Positions 1-8,491 of a stretch of 50,875 nucleotides of DNA are shown one piece after another (within the stretch, counting starts at the first letter, position 1; each line of letters starts with the position of its first letter). The notes beneath the pieces are model-generated. The model was given only the letters and a program-made list of their open reading frames with translations, ran no database searches and was not told where the DNA came from. Source of the stretch: Oligoflexia bacterium (GTDB lineage: Bacteria; Bdellovibrionota; UBA1018; CAIPTA01); the NCBI GenBank assembly GCA_023954355.1, contig JAMLID010000023.1, positions 1-50,875 of the forward strand, written 5' to 3'. A program made the translations under genes and the position numbers.

Positions 1-320
1 TGGCCACTCCAACTGAGTTTGAAGTTTTTTCAAGCATAGATAAGTTTATTTTATCACTAAAAAAAATCATTCAAGACCCTGCCCTATGGCAAAATATTCA
101 ACACTTATGCTTGAATAGAATTAGAGAGTTTTCTCCTTCAGAGGATAAAAGTAGATTTTCTAAAATATTAGAGATTATTTATAATCAGTCACCTATAGAT
201 AAAATCTCTAAAAAAGTCATACAAAACGTATTAATGAGCAATGAACATTCTGCTACAAAGTATTTTTCTAAGTGGATTGAGTTGAAGAACAATCGTTCTA
301 CTGCTAGTCTTGATTCGTGA
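1..320 (+). CDS. 3' end of an unrecognised protein (partial, cut by window edge)
   Basis: The reading frame beginning at base 3 is open from the window edge to a TGA at 318-320, giving about 105 C-terminal residues. An in-frame TTG at 111 could be mistaken for a start, but the frame continues upstream without a stop, so this is the tail of a longer gene. The visible part is hydrophilic, rich in Lys, Ser and Ile, probably helical, and shows no motif, signal peptide or membrane segment. Its stop overlaps the GTG start of the acylphosphatase gene by four bases, so the two are probably co-transcribed and translationally coupled. I do not recognise the family. Confidence 0.7.
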   Translation, partial: ATPTEFEVFSSIDKFILSLKKIIQDPALWQNIQHLCLNRIREFSPSEDKSRFSKILEIIYNQSPIDKISKKVIQNVLMSNEHSATKYFSKWIELKNNRSTASLDS

Positions 321-598
321 TAGTAAAAAAAATTATTTCTATCAAGGGTAAAGTTCAAGGTGTCGGCTATAGAAATGCCTTACGCGATGAAGCGAAGCGA
401 CTAGGTGTAACCGGCTGGGTGAGAAATAAAAAAAATGGTACTGTGGAAGCCTTTCTACATGGTGAAAGCACTTTAGTCTTTGATCTAATTGAATGGGCCA
501 AAAGAGGCCCAGCGCTTGCTATTGTAGATAGTGTAGATATTCTAGATGCAGACTCCGAAACAGCGCTCGAAATATTTTTAAAAAAACCAACAGAATAA
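317..598 (+). CDS. acyP: Acylphosphatase
   Basis: Small cytoplasmic enzyme that hydrolyses carboxyl-phosphate bonds of acyl phosphates (EC 3.6.1.7). The 93-residue length is normal for the family. The signature GKVQGVGYR lies at residues 11-19 with the phosphate-binding Arg19, and GWVRN at 33-37 supplies the catalytic Asn37, followed by the usual NGTVEAFLHG strand. The start is GTG, overlapping the preceding stop as GTGA, which implies coupled translation. The thioredoxin-fold gene follows after 12 bases with a GGAG-type ribosome site, so the three genes look like one transcript. Function is secure from motifs; the physiological substrate is unknown, as for most bacterial acylphosphatases. 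Confidence 0.93.
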   Translation: MIVKKIISIKGKVQGVGYRNALRDEAKRLGVTGWVRNKKNGTVEAFLHGESTLVFDLIEWAKRGPALAIVDSVDILDADSETALEIFLKKPTE

Positions 599-610
599 AG
601 GAGAAAACTT

Positions 611-1198
611 ATGGCACGAACTCCATCACGAATGAAAGACTTAGGTTCTATAGCGTATCCATTCACTTTGAAAGACAGCTTTGAAAAAACATTCATCTTA
701 AATGATAGTAGAGGCAAGCCTTTACTTATCATGTTTATTTGTAATCACTGTCCTTTTGTTAAGCATATTTTCAATGAAATTATAGCAGTCGGAAATTTCT
801 ATCAAAAAAAAGGATTCTCTGTTTACGCAATAAATAGTAACGACTATGCAAGTTACCCTGATGATTCTCCTGAAAATATGAAAAAAGAGGTTACTGAAAG
901 GTCTATGGAGTTTCCCTACTTAGTAGATGAAGATCAAACAATTGCAAAAAAATATGAGGCTGCCTGTACTCCTGATTTTTTCATATATGATGAAACTCAC
1001 AAATTAATTTATAGAGGTCAATTTGATGCGAGTAGACCCGGTAATGATGTTCCCGTAACTGGAGACGACCTTAAATTTGCCTTAGACCAGTGGGTTCAAA
1101 AGAAAGAAGTAGTAAACAATCAAAAACCTAGCCTAGGCTGTAATATCAAATGGAAGTCAGGCAAAGAGCCAGATTATTACTTAAATCCCACGAACTAA
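611..1198 (+). CDS. Thioredoxin-fold (peroxiredoxin-like) protein, cytoplasmic
   Basis: A 195-residue redoxin-type protein with an N-terminal AhpC/TSA-like segment and the active-site sequence FICNHCPFVKH, cysteines 44 and 47, where thioredoxin has its CxxC. This CNHCP form is typical of the PRX-like1 group of thioredoxin-family proteins, which are predicted thiol oxidoreductases of unknown partner. Later blocks such as YRGQFDASRPGND also fit that group. There is no signal peptide. A clear GGAG ribosome site precedes the ATG. The gene end overlaps by 18 bases the end of the convergent large exported-protein gene. Confidence 0.85.
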   Translation: MARTPSRMKDLGSIAYPFTLKDSFEKTFILNDSRGKPLLIMFICNHCPFVKHIFNEIIAVGNFYQKKGFSVYAINSNDYASYPDDSPENMKKEVTERSMEFPYLVDEDQTIAKKYEAACTPDFFIYDETHKLIYRGQFDASRPGNDVPVTGDDLKFALDQWVQKKEVVNNQKPSLGCNIKWKSGKEPDYYLNPTN

Positions 1199-3553
1199 CA
1201 TAATATTAGGATCACAGTAGCCTCCAAATTCTGGCAGGCCATTTTTAATTTCTTTGTGTTGCTCAGAATAATAGACTGGATCAACACACTGTAACTGTAC
1301 GGGCTCTCCATTTTCTGTATATAAACTTTTTTTGCCAGATTTTTTTCGATCTACAGCATAATATGAACCACCCATAAACTTTTGTAGGGCTTCATTATTT
1401 TTATAAAGCAATTTATTAAATGAGTATGCAGCATGATTTCGTACTTCTTTAGAAAACCAATGCATCGGTACTCTAACACCATGTTTAAGTGCAGAATTAG
1501 AAATCTGCCCATCTTTTTCAAAGCAATGCGGAAATACTGCATTAGGCAAGAGCGCCCAAAGATTATTTGCCGCAATCATTTCTGTTTCTAATTGTGGCTC
1601 CATTAGTAAGGCCGTAATTTTTTCATTTTCATTTTCTTGAAAAAAATTATCGGGGTCTACCCAATTGTTTTTTACTAATATTTCAAATTTATATAAACGA
1701 ACTTCACCGAAAAGCTCAGCTGAATAACCACTTCCTTTTAAGCGAATATCAAATTTATAGGGATTTTTATCTTTATCAAATCTTGTCAGTTTTCCGTCAG
1801 TGATTGGATATATTCTATACTGACCAGAGTTAATATCACTATCAAGCATTGCTAATACATATCCAAATTTTACATTGGTCTGGTTTTGATTATTAATTGC
1901 AAATTGCGCGTTTCCTTTTTTTAATCCTCCATTGTTTGGATGATAGTAGTGACGAAAGCTAGCAACTATATTTGCATTTATATCTGCTGAATTATTTTGC
2001 TTACTACCTCTATTGGCTAAAAACAATTTATTTAGGTACCTATTGTCTTCACTGGCAGCTTTGTTTTCTTGCTTTTCTATACCAAAAATTAACGGTAAAC
2101 GCTTAATTAGTGACTGATATCTTTGTTGGTATGTTTTATACGATTTGTCTCTACTAAAACGCGACTTTAAGTACTTTTCATTAGCACTATAAAAACAACT
2201 GGTAATTCGATAACTAGCATGAGGAACTAAGTTATCAAACCATGCATTATATTGGCTGCCGGTGCTTGCTGCTCCTGTGAAGTCTCCAAGGTATCTATGC
2301 CCATATGCTGAAAATTGATTCGTCATTGCCCTATTTCTAATTGAAAGTGCAATGATGTCCCTTTGGCAGCTAACGGCCATCGGATGAAATATTTTGTTTT
2401 TTAATATTTGAATACTATTTGGATCATATAAGTGTGATTCTGTTTGGGCTTCACCCATGATTGTTCTTGCTACAATATCTACATGTTGAGCATTTTTAGC
2501 TATCTGTTTTGCATCCGCAGATTCTTTTGATTCGATAAATTTCTGCCACTTTTTTAATAATGCATCTTTACTCACACCTTCTACAGTACACATTGTGCTA
2601 TGAAACTGACGTAGAGCTTGATCTAGAGTTAAATTATTATCACTAGCATGAAACATTCCTTTTAAAACTGGAATATATCTATCATAGTTTTCGCTTAATT
2701 TTTTCAAATCTTCTAATGGCCGAATGGCTTCTTTTAAGTTTCCGATATGCAAGTAACCATGAATAATAGGATCGCCATAAAAATTTTCAGCTGTTCTAAA
2801 TTTAACTAATGAAGATATAAAGTCTTGAGTTTTGATATATTGTTGTTTATTTTTATCAAAACTATACTTTCTTAAAAGCGAAACAATTACTACACTACCT
2901 GGATCTAAGAACTTCCCAGTATCTTGGCCATTTTCAGCTAAAATCGGAACATCATTTTCTTGATTAACCACATAATAATATTCTTCCTGATTATTTAAGT
3001 CTTCGGTATCAGAAATCCCGGCAATCATTTGCATTCCTAATTTTGAATTAGGGTCAAAAAATTGTTTTACATGATCAAACCATGAAATTCTTTGGTTATA
3101 ATTTTTTTGATACATTTCTGTTAATCTAGGGTCACCCCAAGGCATTTGGTTATTAGTGTTACCGGCTCCTTTTAATTCTGAAACTGCTAAAGGCGTGGCA
3201 GCTGATCCATGTACCCATATTTTATACCTATTGTGGCTAGAGGTGCCGATCTTAGCTGTTGCATACACATATTTACTTGAACCTGATTTTTCTGCTCCAT
3301 CTACTACAGAGATTAGTTGAACTTCAGTTAGTAATGATGTGGTAATTTTCTTTTTGGCCAAAACCAATCGCGTCCCATTTGCGTCGCTATAAACCGAATA
3401 GTTAGGTAAAAAGACGTCTTTTGACTCAAACATCTTAGATTCAGATGCTGGCTTTCTGTGAAACACAGAAGAGTGCGTTTTATTATTAATAAATAGACTT
3501 AATGATAAAACTGGTACTTGGATTAGAAAGACTAAAAGTATCTTAAGCTTCAT
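1181..3553 (-). CDS. Large exported protein with SleB/CwlJ-like wall-hydrolase domain
   Basis: About 790 residues. The ATG at 3553 is preferred over a longer in-frame start at 3574 because it has an AAAGGTG ribosome site seven bases ahead and begins directly with a signal peptide (MKLKILLVFLIQVPVLSLSL). Most of the chain matches nothing I recognise. Around residues 355-450 it has IVARTIMGEAQTE, then RDIIALSIRNRAM, NQFSAYGHRYLGDF and YNAWFD. The order and spacing resemble the SleB/CwlJ cell-wall hydrolase fold, whose members have ARTIYGEARGE followed by an AVVLNRV helix and an FSA segment. In SleB the Glu of GEA is the proposed catalytic acid. The hydrolase role is inference; export is well supported. 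The gene is monocistronic and convergent with the upstream trio. Confidence 0.75.
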   Translation of the reverse strand: MKLKILLVFLIQVPVLSLSLFINNKTHSSVFHRKPASESKMFESKDVFLPNYSVYSDANGTRLVLAKKKITTSLLTEVQLISVVDGAEKSGSSKYVYATAKIGTSSHNRYKIWVHGSAATPLAVSELKGAGNTNNQMPWGDPRLTEMYQKNYNQRISWFDHVKQFFDPNSKLGMQMIAGISDTEDLNNQEEYYYVVNQENDVPILAENGQDTGKFLDPGSVVIVSLLRKYSFDKNKQQYIKTQDFISSLVKFRTAENFYGDPIIHGYLHIGNLKEAIRPLEDLKKLSENYDRYIPVLKGMFHASDNNLTLDQALRQFHSTMCTVEGVSKDALLKKWQKFIESKESADAKQIAKNAQHVDIVARTIMGEAQTESHLYDPNSIQILKNKIFHPMAVSCQRDIIALSIRNRAMTNQFSAYGHRYLGDFTGAASTGSQYNAWFDNLVPHASYRITSCFYSANEKYLKSRFSRDKSYKTYQQRYQSLIKRLPLIFGIEKQENKAASEDNRYLNKLFLANRGSKQNNSADINANIVASFRHYYHPNNGGLKKGNAQFAINNQNQTNVKFGYVLAMLDSDINSGQYRIYPITDGKLTRFDKDKNPYKFDIRLKGSGYSAELFGEVRLYKFEILVKNNWVDPDNFFQENENEKITALLMEPQLETEMIAANNLWALLPNAVFPHCFEKDGQISNSALKHGVRVPMHWFSKEVRNHAAYSFNKLLYKNNEALQKFMGGSYYAVDRKKSGKKSLYTENGEPVQLQCVDPVYYSEQHKEIKNGLPEFGGYCDPNIMLVRGI

Positions 3554-3702
3554 ACAACGCACCTTTACAGACAATCTGAAAAACTTTTATCTAGTCGTAG
3601 AAAAAGTATTCATAATTTATTCGCACTGATGCCATTCCTTTTCATCTAAGAACATATGAAGCATAAGCTGTACCAAAAAAATCAATAGAAATAGCTGTTT
3701 AT

Positions 3703-3726
3703 GGCTGTCTCTTCGCGGAGACAGTC
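3703..3726 (-). terminator. Hairpin just downstream of pdxT, possible terminator
   Basis: GGCTGTCTC and GAGACAGTC form a nine-pair stem with one G-T pair around a six-base TTCGCG loop, beginning seven bases after the pdxT stop on the minus strand. The tract after the stem on the minus strand is ATAAAC rather than a run of T, so it is a weak intrinsic terminator for pdxT at best. On the plus strand the stem is followed by TTTT. It separates pdxST from the next minus-strand gene. Confidence 0.45.
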
Positions 3727-3732
3727 TTTTGG

Positions 3733-4305
3733 CTAGAGTGCAGAATCTTTCACTTTTGAAAGAAAATAACTATGCATTTCGCAAGAATCTGTGAGTTCAG
3801 GGTGGAACGAAGAAACCATATGCATGCCCTCTTCCCAGGCTACGGTTTCAGACTCAAATGTCGCAAGAGATTGAACGTCTTTTGATAAAGCAATTAACTT
3901 AGGAGCCCTTATAAAAAAGCCAGAAGTGGGTTTATTTTGGAATACGATAGCATTACTTTCAAAGCTTTGTATTTGTCTGCCGTAAGCGTTTCTTGTAGCT
4001 TGAACATTCATCAGTGCTAAAGATTTTTGATTCGGATTCAGAACTTCTTTGGCCATTAAGATAGAACCTGCACACACTCCCCAGTAAGGAATCTGCCCAC
4101 CTCTTTCGTATAATGGATTCCATAAACCAAAAAGATCACAGATTTTAATCATCGTAGAGCTTTCTCCACCAGGTAGAATTAGCCCATCAACCATAAATAA
4201 ATCTTCTTTATTTTTAACTAAAATAGAAGAAGCACCAAGTTTTTGAATCTTCTCTTGATGAAGCTTTACGCATCCTTGTAGAGCTAAAACTCCAATTCTA
4301 GGCAT
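3733..4305 (-). CDS. pdxT: Pyridoxal 5'-phosphate synthase, glutaminase subunit PdxT
   Basis: Class I-type glutamine amidotransferase that releases ammonia from glutamine and channels it to PdxS for de novo pyridoxal phosphate synthesis (DXP-independent route). It has 190 residues, normal length. Visible signatures are GVLALQG near the N-terminus, LPGGESSTM (oxyanion-hole region), GVCAGS with the nucleophile Cys78, and SFHPEL with the triad partners His168 and Glu170. The start codon follows the pdxS stop with no gap, so translation is coupled and the pair is one operon. No anomalies are seen. Confidence 0.97.
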   Translation of the reverse strand: MPRIGVLALQGCVKLHQEKIQKLGASSILVKNKEDLFMVDGLILPGGESSTMIKICDLFGLWNPLYERGGQIPYWGVCAGSILMAKEVLNPNQKSLALMNVQATRNAYGRQIQSFESNAIVFQNKPTSGFFIRAPKLIALSKDVQSLATFESETVAWEEGMHMVSSFHPELTDSCEMHSYFLSKVKDSAL

Positions 4306-5199
4306 TTACCAACCTCTAGTAGAGAGCCGTTCAGTTGCTTCGATAGCTTTCATTTCGATTCCTCTCATTGCTTGAGGCAAGTCTTTAGAAGCATCTAATA
4401 AAATTTTTGGAGACTCAAACTGAGCTGTAGCAAGAACTATAGACTTCGCTCTTTTTTCTGCCTCTATAGGGCTAGCGTCCATGAAAATTCCAGAACCAAC
4501 AAATACTGTTTCGGCTCCCAATTGCATCATAAGAGAGGCATCTGCTGGAGTTGCTACACCGCCAGCTGAAAAATTTGGCACAGGTAACCTTCCATTTTCA
4601 TGTACATAGCGCACCAATTCAGAAGATGCTCTTAAACGTTTTGCTTCAGCAAAAAGCTCGTCTATATCCATTTTTTGGATTTGTCTAATTTCTTTCATCA
4701 AAGTACGCATATGTCGAACTGCTTCTACAACGTTTCCAGTACCGGCCTCACCCTTAGTTCGAATTAGCGCAGCACCCTCATCAATTCGTCTGAGCGCTTC
4801 ACCTAGATCAGTACACCCACATACAAATGGGACTTGAAACTTATGTTTATTAATATGATTTTCCTCATCTGCTGGAGTCAACACTTCACTCTCATCTATA
4901 AAATCTACGCCAAGTTCTTGTAAAATCTGAGCTTCAGCAAAGTGACCAATTCTACACTTTGCCATAACAGGAATATTCACAGTATTCATAATCTCTGAAA
5001 TCATTTTAGGATCACTCATGCGCGCAACACCGCCTTGTGATCGAATTAAACTAGGAATTCTCTCAAGTGCCATTACAGCAACGGCACCAGCTTGTTCTGC
5101 AATTTTTGCTTGTTCGACGTTCATTACATCCATAATAACGCCTCCCTTTAGCATCTCAGCAAGACCGGTTTTAAGCTTCCATTTTGGTGATTCAGACAT
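4306..5199 (-). CDS. pdxS: Pyridoxal 5'-phosphate synthase, lyase subunit PdxS
   Basis: Synthase subunit that assembles pyridoxal phosphate from ribose 5-phosphate, glyceraldehyde 3-phosphate and ammonia. It has 297 residues, close to the usual length of about 294. It is highly conserved: GGVIMDVMN places the catalytic Asp24, VMAKCRIGH places Lys81 and [11 protein letters not shown] places Lys149, the same numbering as Bacillus subtilis Pdx[14 protein letters not shown] and FVGSGIF form the phosphate-binding loops. An AAGGAG ribosome site precedes the ATG. It is the first gene of the pdxST operon and is divergent from the ABC1 kinase across a gap of about 250 bases. Confidence 0.98.
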   Translation of the reverse strand: MSESPKWKLKTGLAEMLKGGVIMDVMNVEQAKIAEQAGAVAVMALERIPSLIRSQGGVARMSDPKMISEIMNTVNIPVMAKCRIGHFAEAQILQELGVDFIDESEVLTPADEENHINKHKFQVPFVCGCTDLGEALRRIDEGAALIRTKGEAGTGNVVEAVRHMRTLMKEIRQIQKMDIDELFAEAKRLRASSELVRYVHENGRLPVPNFSAGGVATPADASLMMQLGAETVFVGSGIFMDASPIEAEKRAKSIVLATAQFESPKILLDASKDLPQAMRGIEMKAIEATERLSTRGW

Positions 5200-5421
5200 A
5201 CTTACTCCTTCGATTTTAAAAAGCTTTTTACTAATTTTTCGATCATTAGGAAAGCCTTTTTTCTAAGATCTCTATTGTTGCTTCATTCTTTCTCTCTTGT
5301 CCTAGGGTTTTAAAAAAAAGAGAGCTAACCCCTGGATATTATTAGAGGCGTACGTTTTGTATTTCATAGGCAATGACCCTAAAGTGGCAAATTGTACCGC
5401 TAGCTGCAAGCTTTGTTATCA

Positions 5422-5427
5422 TATAAT
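5422..5427 (+). promoter_or_regulatory. Candidate -10 box for the ABC1 kinase gene
   Basis: A perfect TATAAT sits 25 bases before the preferred ATG. No good -35 lies at 16-18 bases; TTGTAC at 5392 is too far (24-base spacer) to pair with it. Apart from this box and the pdxS ribosome site, I see nothing firm in the 5200-5451 intergenic region. Confidence 0.4.
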
Positions 5428-5451
5428 CTATACACTTAAGAGGTATTGCTG

Positions 5452-6801
5452 ATGGCGAAGCAACTTAAAAAAATTAAAGAAAGCTCTCTTTCCCGCTCAC
5501 TAAATTTAGCCCTACTTGGTATTCAAACTGGTCTTAAATTAGCAGAGAATAGAATTACTAAAAATTTTTTATCTCAAGAAGAAAAAGAAAAAAAGGCAAA
5601 GAATCTCTTAATTTCGCAGATAGCTTCTTTAGCGGGAGAATTAGGTGAACTCAAAGGAACTCTAATGAAAGCTGGGCAAATGCTTTCTGTTTATGGTGAA
5701 CATTTTTTGCCAAAAGAAGCCAATGCTTTTCTAAAAACATTGCAAAGCGATAGTTCTTTTTTAGAATGGAAACAAATAGAAAAAATACTCAAGAAAGAGC
5801 TTAGTGAAAGCACTTATAAAAAAATAGAAATCGAGCGCGAGCCCATAGCTGCAGCATCAATAGCCCAAGTGCATAGAGCAGTGATTAAAAGAACCAATCT
5901 CGAAATTGTGTTAAAAGTGCAATATCCCGGAGTTGAAAGAGCTATTGATGGAGATCTGAAAAATCTCAAGAGAATACTTTCCCTTTTACAGTGGTTGCCT
6001 AAAATACCAGAAACCGAAAATCTCTTCAAAGAAATGAAATATATGATGAAGAGAGAAGTAAATTATCTATTAGAAGAAGAAAATTTATCTTTTTTTCGCA
6101 AAAAACTAGAAGGCGACCCTTTATTTATACTCCCCGAGTCGTATCCTGAGCTATCAAGCAAACGAGTACTGGCTCTATCCTATATGCCTGGCTTAAAAGT
6201 AGACAGTGATGAAGTTTTAAATTTACCTCAAAAAATAAAAAATCAAATCGCTTCAAGCTTATTAGACTTATATTTTCGTGAACTCTTTGTTTGGAATAAG
6301 GTACAAACTGACCCACATTTTGGAAATTACCGCATTCGATTAGAAAACGAATCTGCAAAAGTGATTCTATATGATTTTGGTTCAGTACGTGATGTTTCCC
6401 AGACATTTTTAAAATCTTATAAAAATATGCTTACGGCGCTAGTTTTTCATGAGCAAGAGGCATTTGAAGTGGCTGCTGAAAAATTAGGCGTTCTAAATAA
6501 AAATGATCCACAAGAATTAAAATCATTATTTACAGATCTTTGCACAGCAATCGTAGAGCCTTTCTCTTCCGATAAAGAATACGACTGGCACCAAAGCCAA
6601 GATTTGCCAAAGCGCGTTTCTGATATTACCTGGAAAATCTTTAAAAGATTTCCACTAAGAAGCCCACCGAGAGAAGTTTTATTTTTAGATAGAAAAATGG
6701 CCGGAATGTTTACATTTCTATCCGTTTTAAACGCCAAATTTAACAGTAGAGAAGTACTGTTGAAATATTTAGATAGAAATGACCTGAAAAATAGTCCCTA
6801 A
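5452..6801 (+). CDS. ABC1/AarF/UbiB-family atypical protein kinase-like ATPase
   Basis: Member of the ABC1 (UbiB/COQ8) family. Relatives support ubiquinone biosynthesis or lipid homeostasis through an atypical kinase-fold ATPase. The 449-residue chain has the family signature KAGQ at 73-76, the Ala-rich nucleotide loop PIAAASIAQVHRA at 131-143, the ATP Lys155 in LKVQYPG, the catalytic loop TDPHFGNY near 288-295 and the metal-binding YDFGS near 307-311. ATG at 5452 is chosen over the in-frame TTG at 5446 because AGAGG lies eight bases before it. No clear UbiB-type C-terminal transmembrane pair is visible. No ubiquinone genes are adjacent. The 3' end overlaps the convergent membrane-protein gene by 33 bases. 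Confidence 0.9.
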   Translation: MAKQLKKIKESSLSRSLNLALLGIQTGLKLAENRITKNFLSQEEKEKKAKNLLISQIASLAGELGELKGTLMKAGQMLSVYGEHFLPKEANAFLKTLQSDSSFLEWKQIEKILKKELSESTYKKIEIEREPIAAASIAQVHRAVIKRTNLEIVLKVQYPGVERAIDGDLKNLKRILSLLQWLPKIPETENLFKEMKYMMKREVNYLLEEENLSFFRKKLEGDPLFILPESYPELSSKRVLALSYMPGLKVDSDEVLNLPQKIKNQIASSLLDLYFRELFVWNKVQTDPHFGNYRIRLENESAKVILYDFGSVRDVSQTFLKSYKNMLTALVFHEQEAFEVAAEKLGVLNKNDPQELKSLFTDLCTAIVEPFSSDKEYDWHQSQDLPKRVSDITWKIFKRFPLRSPPREVLFLDRKMAGMFTFLSVLNAKFNSREVLLKYLDRNDLKNSP

Positions 6802-7251
6802 AACAATATGAAATGGCTCGCCTATCCACAAAGCAGGAATCAAAAATAACACCCCACTCCATATGAATAGTGTAAGCACTAATCCAACTGAGTATCGAGT
6901 AAACCAATTTCTCGATTTTGATTGCCTCCAAGTTCGAAATAGAATCATCAATAAAAAGAATCCTATTTCTATCCAAAGAAATGTTTTGCTTTTAGCTTTT
7001 TCTCTTAGTTCTCCAAGAGCCACAATGAATTTATCATTTGACAAAAGTGAACTCATTTTTTCTCTCGCCCAAGTAGTTGTTGCTGTTTCTATTATAGGTG
7101 GTTGAATTACGATTTCACGCGGCTGGTTTTCTTTTTCGATTTTTAAATTTTGATCCACAGCCTTTGAGGGAAGGGCAAATTTTTCACCTTCAGTATTCGC
7201 AAAAAGTAAGGTCGAATTAAGCAATATAGTGAGAATAAGAAGAGTTCTCAT
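6769..7251 (-). CDS. Small membrane protein with signal peptide, unknown function
   Basis: 160 residues: an N-terminal signal peptide or anchor (MRTLLILTILLNSTLLFANT), a polar extracytoplasmic stretch of about 75 residues, and two hydrophobic helices near 93-107 and 122-145 separated by a basic RTWRQSKSRNW loop. The shape suggests a membrane-anchored periplasmic segment. No family is recognised. It starts inside the end of the acyl-CoA dehydrogenase gene (ATGA four-base overlap), so translation is coupled to that gene. Its 3' end overlaps the ABC1 kinase gene by 33 bases on the opposite strand. Confidence 0.75.
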   Translation of the reverse strand: MRTLLILTILLNSTLLFANTEGEKFALPSKAVDQNLKIEKENQPREIVIQPPIIETATTTWAREKMSSLLSNDKFIVALGELREKAKSKTFLWIEIGFFLLMILFRTWRQSKSRNWFTRYSVGLVLTLFIWSGVLFLIPALWIGEPFHIVLGTIFQVISI

Positions 7252-8450
7252 AGCTCACTTAATAATTCAGGTTTTTTTGTTAAATCTCTAGTAATATTTT
7301 TTTGGTGTGCTTCTAGAGTACCTCCACCAATTTCTATTAACTTTGCGTCTCTCCACAATCGTTCTACAGTATATTCGCCAACATAGCCGTATCCACCTAG
7401 AACTTGAATGGCTCGATCGGCAACAGTCTTACCCATAGAAGCAGCAACTAACTTCACACCGTCTGAATCTATTCGCTTACCACCCTTAGCTAAATCTAAT
7501 TGATTTGCGGTATAATAAACATAAGCTTTGGCTGCTCTATATTCTGCTAAACTTTCGGATATGTATTTTTGAATTTGTCCAAATTTATGTAGAGGTTTTC
7601 CAAACGCTTCTCTTTCTTGAGCATATTTAGTCATAACCGCTAAACTTTTTTTTGCAATACCTAAGCTCATTGCAGCGAGTGTCAATCGTTCTAATTCTAA
7701 GTTTTTCATCATGTGGTGAACAGATTCTCCTGTTTTTCCTACTAATTGAGATTCATCCACTGAGCATTTATCAAAAACTAATTCAGCCGTATTAGATGCT
7801 CTAACTCCTAACTTATCTTTGATTTTTTGACCGACTGAAAATCCTTTATGATTTTTTTCAATTAGAAAAGTTGATATGCCTGAATCTTTAGAATCATCAG
7901 TCTTCGCATATAGCCAAACCACATCTGCTGGAGTTGCTTTTTCATCTACAACTCCATTTGTGATCCACATTTTACGACCATCAATAATCCAGTTACTGCC
8001 ATTTTTTACAGCTCTTGTCTCCATTCCTAGAACATCGGTACCGTAATTCGGCTCAGACATTGCCATTGCGCCTATCCATTCTCCCGAACAAAGTTTAGGC
8101 AGATATTTTTGCTTTTGTGCTTCAGAGGCATTTTGAGAAATATTATTTACACAAAGCATTGAGTGAGCCAGGTAAGCCAGAGCAAATCCAGGATCAGAAT
8201 AAGAAATTTCTTCATGAGCAATGCACGCGGCAACGGCGTCCATTCCTGCTCCGCCATAAGACTCAGCTGCAGTAATCCCTAAGAGGCCAAGTTCACCAAG
8301 TTTTCTAAAAAGAGGTAAATTAAATTCTTCTTTTCGATCGTACTGGTGCGCTTGAGGCTCTACTTCTTGAAGTACAAAATCACGAACCATTTCACGAAGC
8401 ATTTTATGTTCTTGGGTGGGATTAAAAAGATCAAAACTATTTGTATTCAT
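7248..8450 (-). CDS. Acyl-CoA dehydrogenase, isovaleryl-CoA dehydrogenase-like
   Basis: FAD-dependent acyl-CoA dehydrogenase of 400 residues, passing electrons to electron-transfer flavoprotein. It shows the complete family pattern: YGGAGMD, AMSEPNYGTDV, DGRKMWITNG for flavin and substrate binding, and VLGGYGYVGEYTVERLWRDA near the C-terminus. The usual catalytic Glu of the YEGTS motif is replaced by Gly (EIGGGTLEAHQ), while a Glu is present in helix G (LELERLTLAA). That is the arrangement of isovaleryl-CoA dehydrogenase, so a branched-chain (leucine catabolism) substrate is likely. The ATG at 8450 is chosen because the 12 extra upstream residues are not family-like. No methylcrotonyl-CoA carboxylase genes are nearby. 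Confidence 0.9.
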   Translation of the reverse strand: MNTNSFDLFNPTQEHKMLREMVRDFVLQEVEPQAHQYDRKEEFNLPLFRKLGELGLLGITAAESYGGAGMDAVAACIAHEEISYSDPGFALAYLAHSMLCVNNISQNASEAQKQKYLPKLCSGEWIGAMAMSEPNYGTDVLGMETRAVKNGSNWIIDGRKMWITNGVVDEKATPADVVWLYAKTDDSKDSGISTFLIEKNHKGFSVGQKIKDKLGVRASNTAELVFDKCSVDESQLVGKTGESVHHMMKNLELERLTLAAMSLGIAKKSLAVMTKYAQEREAFGKPLHKFGQIQKYISESLAEYRAAKAYVYYTANQLDLAKGGKRIDSDGVKLVAASMGKTVADRAIQVLGGYGYVGEYTVERLWRDAKLIEIGGGTLEAHQKNITRDLTKKPELLSEL

Positions 8451-8491
8451 TACGAACAAAGATATAGCAGAGTGCAAAAAAAACAAATACT

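Noticed and set aside
111..320. Short gene starting at TTG 111
   Set aside because: The frame is open back to the window edge without a stop, so this is the tail of a longer gene, not a new start.
5346..5354. GAGGCGTAC, matching nine bases of the element at 27.9 kb
   Set aside because: Only nine bases are shared and no paired arm is present nearby, so it is not enough to call a second copy.
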